Origin: an uncultured Clostridia bacterium
Lineage (GTDB): Bacteria > Bacillota > Clostridia > TANB77 > CAG-508
Length of the DNA: 17,150 nucleotides
Assembly: GCA_934167365.1 (NCBI GenBank)
Contig: CAKPKU010000031.1
Location: 1 to 17,150, forward strand
Direction of reading: 5' to 3'
Below, one piece after another: positions 5,780 through 14,065 of this stretch; position 1 is the stretch's first letter; the number at the start of each line of letters is the position of its first letter. The notes below the pieces were generated by a model, which ran no database searches, was not told the origin of the DNA, and worked only from the letters and a program-made list of their open reading frames with translations. The translations under genes and the position numbers were made by a program.

Positions 5780-8700
5780 TTATAGCTCTACTTCTATATC
5801 ATTAATTGATCCATCATCAACTAATTTTACTTGTTTTTCCTCTAATTCATTACCATTAAAATAAAATTTATTTACTCCAGTACTTTTTTTATTTTTATTT
5901 TTTACTTTTATATGATATATACTTTCTCCATATTTATATCTTATTTCATATTCAGTCCATTCTTTTGATATTGATGGCTCTATTTTTAAGAATCCATTTT
6001 CTATTTTTAAACCTAATATATTAGTCAATATACATATATAATACCAACTTGCTGACCCTGTATACCAAGTCCATCCACCATTTCCAGCTAGATTATTTGC
6101 TCCATATATATCTGCTGCAATTACATATGGCTCTACTTTATACTTATTGGCAAGTTCTCTTGTTTTTGAGTGCTCTATTGGATTTATCATATTTGATAAT
6201 TCTACTGCTTTGTCTCCAAATCCTAATAATGATTCTGCAATTATTGCCCATATTGCTGCATGTGTGTATTGTCCACCATTTTCTCTGGTTCCTGGCAAAT
6301 ATGATTTTATATATCCTGGCTCTAGGTTTCCATTGTTAAAAGGTGGATCTAATAATTTAATTATCCCATTATTTCTGTCTACTAAATGATTTTCTAAACT
6401 TTCTATTGCTATATATTTTTTATCATTATCTCCTGCATTAGAAATTATAGACCAACTTTGTGCTATACTATCAATTTTACATTCTTGATTATGAATAGTT
6501 CCTAATACATTGCCATCATCACAAAAAGCTCTTTTAAACCATCTACCATCCCAAGCATTTGTATTTAAAGATTTTTTCAATTTTTCAGCAGTATTTAAAT
6601 ATTGCTCTTTTAAATCTAAATCATTTTTATATTCACAAATTTTGCTAAATTTAACTAAAATATCGTATAGGAAAAATCCTAACCACACGCTTTCTCCTTT
6701 TCCCTTATTTCCAACTGTACTATATCCATCATTCCAATCGCCAGATCCAATTTTTGGAATTCCATGTTCTCCAAAATTGCAAGCTCTATTTATTGCTTTA
6801 ATACAATGAGAATATATATCTTCTTTTACATCAGATTCTTCATATAAGTCATATCTTTCATCACATCCTTCAGGTAGTAGCTCTCCTTGCAAATAATTAG
6901 TTTCTTCATTTAAAATTGAATAATCTGATGTGAATTTAATATAATCTAGTACTACATATGGTAACCATAATAAATCATCAGAAAATCTTGTTCTAATACC
7001 TTTTGTGGTATCTTCATGCCACCAATGTTCTACATCACCTTCTAAAAATTGATGTTTACTATGTTTAATAATTTGAGATTTCGTTATATTAGGATTCATA
7101 TATTTTAAACACATAGAATCTTGTAATTGGTCCCTAAATCCAAATGCTCCGCCTGATTGGTAATATCCTGTTCTTCCATTTAATCTAGAGCATAATACTT
7201 GATATATTAGCCAACCATTCATTAAAATATCTAATGATTTATTTGGTGTTTTTATAACAACTTTATTTAATAAATCTACCCAATATTTTCTTACTAAATC
7301 ATATTCATGAATACAATTATCTAGCTTACTATACTTATATGCCATGTTTTGGCAATCAACATTTTTATCAGCAGCACCTAAAATTAATGATATATCTTTG
7401 TAGCCTAAAGCTTCAAGCTCTACATCAATATTTACTGCTAAAATTGCATCTGAACCTGTATTTGAAAAACTTTCTATCTTTACACCATCTGGATTTACTA
7501 AATTTCCGTTTCCAAAAAATTCTTCTTTATTAGCTGTATATGATTTTATATTTTCACTTGATGCAACAAAATAACAATTATTAAACTCTTCATTTGTCCA
7601 ATTTCTTATAATTATAGAATTACAATTTTGCTCAAAATTAAATTTCAAATATCCATTACTTTTTTCTTCATCTTCACCTAATACGAGTTTTAAATAATAC
7701 ACTAATTTTATTCTTCTCTTTTTAGGTAAATTATTTTTTAAATGAATTAAATTCACTTTTACTGCATCATCTTTTGGTACAAAAAGCTCTATTTCCTGAT
7801 TAATATTATTTACAGAATGAATATATTTTGCATATCCTATTCCATATTTTATATAGTACTCATTATTATCAATTATAGGAGCCGGTGTTGTATTCCATAT
7901 TTTTGAGCTCTCTTCTTCATAATAATAAATTATTTCTGAAGAAATATCAAAAACTTGATCATTATTCCAAGCAGTAACTCTATTTAATCTAGCATTCTTA
8001 TACCAAGTATAACCTCCCATATTTTCTGTAACAACTGTTCCAAAATTTTTATTTGCAATAACATTACTCCATGCTAAAGGCAACAATTTATTTTTATTTA
8101 CATTTATAATATATTCTTTTCCATCTTCAGAAAAGCCACCATATTCATTATAAAATAAAAGATCGTTCATATCTATTTTATTTTCAGAAGTATTATCTTC
8201 TATTATAAAATCTCTTGTCTTATTTTCCTTGTTTTGATATTTAATATTTTTTAATTTTTTCATATATTCATAATCATAATCATCTAGTTGTAAATCAATT
8301 TTTCCATATTTTGCATCAATAAATAAATTAGATCTAGCTTTTAAAAGTTTTTTATCATTATCAGATAAATTGCCTAATATAAATATTTTACCTTCAGATT
8401 TCTTATTAATAACATTACTATTCCATACAACATCATTAATAGCCTCTTTTACATAATTTTCGTAAGACTCCTTTTCCTCATCAACAATAACTAAATCAAT
8501 CGGAAAGTTCTGTAATATATAAAATTCAAATGCTTTTACTAATTGTTCTAAAATTTCTATTTCCGAAATTTCACTTATAAAAACTGTCAAAATTGGTATG
8601 TCTCCAGATATCCCTAACTTCCACAATTCAGATGTTTTATATAATTTATCTTCTTTTAAAAATTCACTTTTACTTTGTGATTTAAATACTATATGTGATA

Positions 8701-11700
8701 AAATTCTTTGATATAAATCTACATCTTTTCCAGTCATTCCAAAATACTGGATTTTTGCTTCCATTTGTGCTCTTGACAGATTAATTGCTCTTTTTATATT
8801 TTCTGTACTTTTATATTTTTCTATATTTTGAATAATATCTTCTTTATTTTCAGAAACACTAATTATTAAACTAACTAATGCTTTATCATTTTTATCAACT
8901 TCTATTGAATTTCTAATTGATATAATTGGACTAGTTGTACTAATAATTTTACTTGTAAATGGTTTAGATGCTTTTATTAAATATGGTATCTCCAAACCAG
9001 TTCTATTACACAAATTTCTTTTATCTAATTCAAATTCAATATTATCATTAATAAAATTATCTGAATATAGCATTACTCCCATATACAAATCATTATCACT
9101 ATTACTTCTTGCCTTTCTTTTGGCAATCAAAATGTTATTTACAATTTCAAATGAAATAAATAAATTATTAAATGCTTTATGACCATCATCTTGTTGTTTT
9201 GTAGACAAAACAGGTTCAAAAACAGTTGAAAGTTCTAAAATTTCTTTTTCATTACCTATATTTTGTAATTCAACATTTCTAATTTCAACGCCTTCTTCTG
9301 GTGTAACAAATATTGACATTGTAGTTTTAGTATTTTCATCTGCTCTTGAAAACTTGCTTTTATCTGGAAAAAAGCTTACTTTATAATTATCAGACTTATC
9401 TATATAACCAAGATTTGATGTTGACCATATTTTTTTTGTTTTAATATTTTTTATAAAAAAGAAAATTCCTTGATCTACATTATCAGTTTGTTTATATCTA
9501 TTTATAATTTTATTTTTATATTTACTATAACCATATCCATTTTTATCTATTAATATCATATAATCATTATTAGATATAATATTATATTCTTTAATATCTT
9601 CACTTTTTTTGTCAAAAACTCGCTCTGTATAATAGCTATACTCACCATATTTAATTTTCTCAACTTTTTCCTTTTTCTCTTTTGTAATAATTAAATTATC
9701 TGGCATGCGCTCTTGTAGTAAAATATCTACTGCTTCAATTTCAGGATTTTCAAAAAATCTCTTTTGAAAAATATTATCCTTTATAAAATTATCAATTGAT
9801 AAAAGAATTAATCCTTGATGATGTGCCATATATGTTTTTACAACTGCATAATTATTTCCTTTTTTTACTCTATTAGGAGTATAGTCAATTGATTCATAAA
9901 AGCCATATTTATTATACATTCCACATTCTTCAAGTCTTCTTAAATTATTTATAACTTGTTTTGGAACATCATTAATTGCCAGAACAGTTCCATATGATGA
10001 AACTACTGTTTCATCAGCCAAACCTCTTTTTAAACCTAACCAAGGAATTCCAAATGCCTTATATTGGTAATTTCCATTTAAATCTTTTAAATTAAATGCT
10101 GACTCTGAAATTCCCCATGTTATTCCCAACTTTTTTGCATATTCCATTTGACTCATTATCATGAATTTGCAAGACTCATCTAATAAACTATTTGGATATC
10201 TTTTAATATTAATTGTAGGCATTAAATATTCAAATGCTGTACCAGACCATGAAATTAAACCTTTATATTTGTTTAAAACAGTAAGTGTTCTACTTAAATT
10301 CTTCCAATGTTTTGCTGAAATATCCTTTTTAGCAATTGCTACAAAACTTGTCTGTCTTGCTTCTGAAGCTAATAAGTCATAATATGAATCTGTAAGCTTA
10401 TTTTCTTCAACATTATACCCTATTGAAAATAAACCATTTTTATAATCAAATAAAACTGAAAAATCTGTATTATTAATTAATTCAATAACAGAATTAATTA
10501 AATATTTAAACTGTTCAGATCCATCATCTTCATTTACTAAAAATTGTTTTAATACATATAAATAACCCACAAAATTTCCACTATCAACAGAAGAAACATA
10601 TCTTGGTATAAGTGGTGATAATGTTTTTAATTCATACCAATTATATAAATGACCATTCCATTTTGGTAATCTCATTATTGAATTAATCATTTTTTCAATC
10701 AAGCTAACTGTATTTTCTTTTCCCTCAAAACCTAAATCATAACTAGCAACTACACTTAATAGTGCCAATCCTATATTAGTAGGAGATGTTCTATAAACTA
10801 TTTTTTCTCTTCTATTTTCCTGATAGTTATCTGGTGGTAAATAATTGCTACTTTCATTTATATTTTCTTTAAAAAATGTCCAGGTTCTAAGTCCAATATC
10901 CATAATAAAATTCTTATCATCATCATTAATTTCGCTAATTTTTTTCTTTTCTGTAATTGGAATACTAATAAAGTTCATAAATACTGGTGAAATAAGCCAC
11001 ATGATTGCAATAATCATATATATATAACTTTTAATATATATTCCACCTACTAATAACAATCCACCAAAAATAATATTTGGCAACATATTAATATAATATG
11101 GAATTACACCTCTTTTTGAATTTCGTTCAGCCTCTTCAGCTGTTGTCCATTCTAATAAATGTTTTTTAGATTTACACATTCTATATAGTGACTTAATTCC
11201 AGCATTAACTGATACATATGCTTTATCTGGAATTAATGATATATCAATTAGAATTTTTAGCAATATTAATGCAATACTTGGAATCTCTTTTGAATATTTT
11301 TTCTGATGAAATTCTCCATCCTTTTTATATATAATTTTATTAATAAAATCTAAAATATATGGCATGATTACAGAAATAATAGAAATTATGACTATTAAAT
11401 TGCTTTTTACAAATAAATTTAAAAATAATAATATTAAAACACATGGCTCTGATAAACTTCTATTTATATTATCTAATATTTTATATTTTGATAATACATT
11501 TAATCTATTTTTAAAAATCCAACCTAATATTTGATAATCTCCTCTTATCCATCTATGTGATCTTGTTTTAAATGCATTATATGTTGTTGGGTATCCATCC
11601 ATGAGCATTATATCTGATACTAAACCACATCTAACATATGAGCCCTCCAATAAATCGTGACTCAATACGGTATTTTCTGGTATTTCTCCATTAAGAACTT

Positions 11701-13825
11701 CAGAAAATACTTTTAAATCATAAATTCCCTTTCCTGTAAAAATACCTTCCTCAAAATTATCTTGATAAAAGTCTGAAATTGCATTTGTATATGAATCTGT
11801 TCCTCCAAGTCCAGAAAATATTTTTGTAAAAATACTTTTTCTTGTTTCCAATAAATTAATTCCGACTCGTGGTTGCATTAATCCATATCCATCAACAACT
11901 AAATTTCGCTCTTTATTTAAAACTGGTCTATTCAAAATATGTGCCATAGCTCCAACTAATTCAAGACCTGTATTTAAAACCAAGTTTGTATCAGCATCTA
12001 ATGTAATAATATATTTAATATTTGGTATTTTTTCAAAAGTATTTGCTTTAAAATGCTCAACTTGCTTACCTAGCATATAATCGTTGAATTGACTTAATAA
12101 ACCTCTTTTTCTTTCCCAACCTAAATAACAATTTTCTCCTTTATTCCATGATCTTTTTCTATATATAAAATTGAATATTTTGTAATCATTGTTTTTATAT
12201 TTTTCATTTAAAATTTTACATTCATTAATACCTGTTTCAATAACAACATCATCAAAATCTTCTTTTTCATTTTTTGAGGAACTACAATCTCCTAAAAGTG
12301 TAAAGTACAAATTTTCACTTTTATTTGCATTATAAAAAACCTCTAATTTTCTCATAATTTCCTGCACTTTTTCTTTATTTTTTATAATAGTAGGAATTAC
12401 GACCATAGTAGCATATTCATCAGGTATTCCTGATGAATAATCCATTTTAGGAATTAATTTTGGTTTTACAATTTTACCAGAAATATATTGAATTATTTTT
12501 ATTAATATAGACTTAATTGGTATAATAAAAAATATAAATACACATAGAGCTACACTAAATGTTGAATATTTCAAATTTATATATAATCCAATTATGCAAG
12601 ATAACACTATCGCAAATATAGATACAGTATTAATATAAATTTCAGCCTTTTTTATAAAAGATTTACTTTTAACGTTTTTGTTTAATAATTTAGAAATTAA
12701 TTCATCTTTTCCATTTGAAATTAAATAATATCCTACATGTGAACTTTTACTTTCAATACCATTTTTGTTAGCACCATTTTTAGCCAATTCTAAACACATT
12801 TTAGCAATATATAGCTCTGATATTTTTGTTCTTCTAGATATTCTTTCTATACAATTTCTATAATACTCCTTTGTTTTATAATCCATGTTTTTATAAACGC
12901 CACAAGGATCACATTTCAAAACTTCTTCTACACCATTTATACTATTAAAAATATCTGTAAAATTCATTCTGTTTAAAGCATTAATAGTCATAATTGAATT
13001 TCCCATAGATAACTTTTTAGCAGCTATATCAAAATGTTCTCTATTTATGCAATCTGTTATATTACTTCCCATTTTTTCAACTTGATTTTCTAATATTTCT
13101 ATATAACTATAGGCTCTTTTTCCATATTGCTTTAGTCTGTATGACATATATTCAATAAATGGATATTTTGATTCAACATTTTCTTCAGTTACAACTTTAT
13201 ATGAATTTGATACTTTTACTTCTTTATTTGAAAAATCAACCAGTCTATATACAATATTTTCAACTTTTCTTTTTTGCATTTGAGATAAATATATTTTTTC
13301 ACAAATTCCTCTTACTTTTTCTATTAAAGCAATTTGTAGAAAAACATTAACACTCCAGAGCTCCTCCATATTTAAAGTTTTCTTGTTTTGATATGCTTTT
13401 AAATACTTTTCCAAACTTTCGCTATCAAGCTTTCCATCTGTATATGAAATTATTTCTTTTGCTAAAACATAAACTCTTGCAAAACCAATATTTTGACCAT
13501 TTCCAATGCCTGGTAAATTTTTATACTTTTTCAATGTTAAATCTTTTATAATAACTTTTGCATTTTTATCAATTATATAAAAATTATCCAAAATCCACTC
13601 TCCTGCTGGATGAATTGGAATATTATTTTTTATATCTTCATTTAAACAATTATATACAAAATATATAAACTTCAAATTATCCTTTACCCTTGGAATTGGA
13701 TAAGTTTGTTTATCTGATTTTGATTTTAAAATTTGATCTGCTGCAAGTTTTTCAAGATAATTTTCTAACTGATAATTATCTAAAATAGCACCTCCAACAT
13801 TTAAAACTCTATATTTATCTTTCAA
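5780..13825 (-). CDS. Cyclic beta-1,2-glucan synthase-type protein (GT84, cyclisation domain, GH94)
   Basis: A 2681-residue membrane protein of the NdvB/Cgs/ChvB family. These polymerise beta-1,2-glucan from UDP-glucose, cyclise it and trim it by phosphorolysis. Order: a leading region with H-P-A-G-E-W at 72-77; membrane segments about 395-450; glycosyltransferase with D610-A-D612, S-H-D724-L-L-E-G and R-x-H-R-W759-I-R-G; membrane segments about 785-955; a glycoamylase-like domain about 980-1350 (S-P-T-N-I-G-L near 1015, M-A-H1335-H-Q-G; the cyclisation domain in characterised synthases); beta-sandwich regions about 1400-1700 and 1900-2150; and a GH94 catalytic domain with F-R2231-D-Q-L-Q-D, G-D2363-W-N-D2366-G, G-T-R2514-E-N-G-G-Q-Y-T-H and W2585-T-W-Y. 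DWND carries the family's acid Asp. No frameshift or missing motif is seen. Length is close to Brucella Cgs (about 2800). The start is TTG with AAGGAG (13840-13835) nine bases upstream. No exporter gene is nearby. Product ring size and linkage are inferred from family. Confidence 0.87.
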   Translation of the reverse strand: MKDKYRVLNVGGAILDNYQLENYLEKLAADQILKSKSDKQTYPIPRVKDNLKFIYFVYNCLNEDIKNNIPIHPAGEWILDNFYIIDKNAKVIIKDLTLKKYKNLPGIGNGQNIGFARVYVLAKEIISYTDGKLDSESLEKYLKAYQNKKTLNMEELWSVNVFLQIALIEKVRGICEKIYLSQMQKRKVENIVYRLVDFSNKEVKVSNSYKVVTEENVESKYPFIEYMSYRLKQYGKRAYSYIEILENQVEKMGSNITDCINREHFDIAAKKLSMGNSIMTINALNRMNFTDIFNSINGVEEVLKCDPCGVYKNMDYKTKEYYRNCIERISRRTKISELYIAKMCLELAKNGANKNGIESKSSHVGYYLISNGKDELISKLLNKNVKSKSFIKKAEIYINTVSIFAIVLSCIIGLYINLKYSTFSVALCVFIFFIIPIKSILIKIIQYISGKIVKPKLIPKMDYSSGIPDEYATMVVIPTIIKNKEKVQEIMRKLEVFYNANKSENLYFTLLGDCSSSKNEKEDFDDVVIETGINECKILNEKYKNNDYKIFNFIYRKRSWNKGENCYLGWERKRGLLSQFNDYMLGKQVEHFKANTFEKIPNIKYIITLDADTNLVLNTGLELVGAMAHILNRPVLNKERNLVVDGYGLMQPRVGINLLETRKSIFTKIFSGLGGTDSYTNAISDFYQDNFEEGIFTGKGIYDLKVFSEVLNGEIPENTVLSHDLLEGSYVRCGLVSDIMLMDGYPTTYNAFKTRSHRWIRGDYQILGWIFKNRLNVLSKYKILDNINRSLSEPCVLILLFLNLFVKSNLIVIISIISVIMPYILDFINKIIYKKDGEFHQKKYSKEIPSIALILLKILIDISLIPDKAYVSVNAGIKSLYRMCKSKKHLLEWTTAEEAERNSKRGVIPYYINMLPNIIFGGLLLVGGIYIKSYIYMIIAIMWLISPVFMNFISIPITEKKKISEINDDDKNFIMDIGLRTWTFFKENINESSNYLPPDNYQENRREKIVYRTSPTNIGLALLSVVASYDLGFEGKENTVSLIEKMINSIMRLPKWNGHLYNWYELKTLSPLIPRYVSSVDSGNFVGYLYVLKQFLVNEDDGSEQFKYLINSVIELINNTDFSVLFDYKNGLFSIGYNVEENKLTDSYYDLLASEARQTSFVAIAKKDISAKHWKNLSRTLTVLNKYKGLISWSGTAFEYLMPTINIKRYPNSLLDESCKFMIMSQMEYAKKLGITWGISESAFNLKDLNGNYQYKAFGIPWLGLKRGLADETVVSSYGTVLAINDVPKQVINNLRRLEECGMYNKYGFYESIDYTPNRVKKGNNYAVVKTYMAHHQGLILLSIDNFIKDNIFQKRFFENPEIEAVDILLQERMPDNLIITKEKKEKVEKIKYGEYSYYTERVFDKKSEDIKEYNIISNNDYMILIDKNGYGYSKYKNKIINRYKQTDNVDQGIFFFIKNIKTKKIWSTSNLGYIDKSDNYKVSFFPDKSKFSRADENTKTTMSIFVTPEEGVEIRNVELQNIGNEKEILELSTVFEPVLSTKQQDDGHKAFNNLFISFEIVNNILIAKRKARSNSDNDLYMGVMLYSDNFINDNIEFELDKRNLCNRTGLEIPYLIKASKPFTSKIISTTSPIISIRNSIEVDKNDKALVSLIISVSENKEDIIQNIEKYKSTENIKRAINLSRAQMEAKIQYFGMTGKDVDLYQRILSHIVFKSQSKSEFLKEDKLYKTSELWKLGISGDIPILTVFISEISEIEILEQLVKAFEFYILQNFPIDLVIVDEEKESYENYVKEAINDVVWNSNVINKKSEGKIFILGNLSDNDKKLLKARSNLFIDAKYGKIDLQLDDYDYEYMKKLKNIKYQNKENKTRDFIIEDNTSENKIDMNDLLFYNEYGGFSEDGKEYIINVNKNKLLPLAWSNVIANKNFGTVVTENMGGYTWYKNARLNRVTAWNNDQVFDISSEIIYYYEEESSKIWNTTPAPIIDNNEYYIKYGIGYAKYIHSVNNINQEIELFVPKDDAVKVNLIHLKNNLPKKRRIKLVYYLKLVLGEDEEKSNGYLKFNFEQNCNSIIIRNWTNEEFNNCYFVASSENIKSYTANKEEFFGNGNLVNPDGVKIESFSNTGSDAILAVNIDVELEALGYKDISLILGAADKNVDCQNMAYKYSKLDNCIHEYDLVRKYWVDLLNKVVIKTPNKSLDILMNGWLIYQVLCSRLNGRTGYYQSGGAFGFRDQLQDSMCLKYMNPNITKSQIIKHSKHQFLEGDVEHWWHEDTTKGIRTRFSDDLLWLPYVVLDYIKFTSDYSILNEETNYLQGELLPEGCDERYDLYEESDVKEDIYSHCIKAINRACNFGEHGIPKIGSGDWNDGYSTVGNKGKGESVWLGFFLYDILVKFSKICEYKNDLDLKEQYLNTAEKLKKSLNTNAWDGRWFKRAFCDDGNVLGTIHNQECKIDSIAQSWSIISNAGDNDKKYIAIESLENHLVDRNNGIIKLLDPPFNNGNLEPGYIKSYLPGTRENGGQYTHAAIWAIIAESLLGFGDKAVELSNMINPIEHSKTRELANKYKVEPYVIAADIYGANNLAGNGGWTWYTGSASWYYICILTNILGLKIENGFLKIEPSISKEWTEYEIRYKYGESIYHIKVKNKNKKSTGVNKFYFNGNELEEKQVKLVDDGSINDIEVEL

Positions 13826-13826
13826 A

Positions 13827-13880
13827 AAATTCCACTCCTTATAAATACGTTTTCACATATTTTCTCCAAGAGTGGAATTT
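13827..13880 (-). promoter_or_regulatory. Leader hairpin that sequesters the glucan synthase Shine-Dalgarno
   Basis: Perfect 11-bp inverted repeat: AAATTCCACTC at 13827-13837 and GAGTGGAATTT at 13870-13880. In the minus-strand mRNA the upstream arm can pair with the segment just before the TTG start. The pairing extends by one G-U and one A-U pair to cover positions 13838-13839, so nearly all of AAGGAG (13840-13835) is buried. The loop is about 28 bases. This layout suits translational control (thermosensor, protein- or ligand-gated switch), though the same repeat could be a DNA operator. Confidence 0.6.
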
Positions 13881-13930
13881 ATATACTATTTTTTAAATAA
13901 ATATATAAAATAAAGACTTTTCACTATATT

Positions 13931-13942
13931 TTTTCATGAAAA
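13931..13942. repeat. 12-bp palindrome TTTTCATGAAAA in the divergent promoter region
   Basis: Perfect palindrome with no spacer, placed just upstream of the TATAAT at 13948-13953. The position fits an operator overlapping the -35 region of rqcH, but no specific regulator is recognisable. Confidence 0.4.
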
Positions 13943-13947
13943 TGTAA

Positions 13948-13953
13948 TATAAT
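13948..13953 (+). promoter_or_regulatory. Possible -10 element for rqcH
   Basis: Exact TATAAT on the plus strand about 113 bases before the rqcH start. A TG lies a few bases upstream, not in the canonical extended -10 spacing. No good -35 hexamer is found 16-18 bases upstream, so this is a weak call. Confidence 0.3.
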
Positions 13954-13966
13954 GCACAAAATAATA

Positions 13967-14019
13967 GTTACTGTTTAATTTTTTATTATTAAAATATTTT
14001 ACAAATTTCAAACAGTAAC
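13967..14019 (+). repeat. 10-bp inverted repeat in the rqcH leader
   Basis: GTTACTGTTT (13967-13976) and its exact complement AAACAGTAAC (14010-14019) are separated by 33 AT-rich bases. A smaller dyad, ATTACT (14031-14036) and AGTAAT (14043-14048), follows, so four related T-T-A-C-T half-sites lie before rqcH. They may be repressor sites or a leader hairpin. Confidence 0.5.
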
Positions 14020-14065
14020 AAATAAGAAATATTACTCAAAATAGTAATTAGAAGGGACTTATATT

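Noticed and set aside
6049..7533. Several plus-strand open frames of 64-99 codons within the glucan synthase gene
   Set aside because: They overlap conserved GH94 coding sequence on the other strand, have Leu/His-rich low-complexity translations and lack ribosome sites.
13881..13960. Promoter for the glucan synthase gene on the minus strand
   Set aside because: Candidate hexamers (GTGAAA, TTTATT) match poorly. In this AT-rich stretch I could not choose one with confidence.
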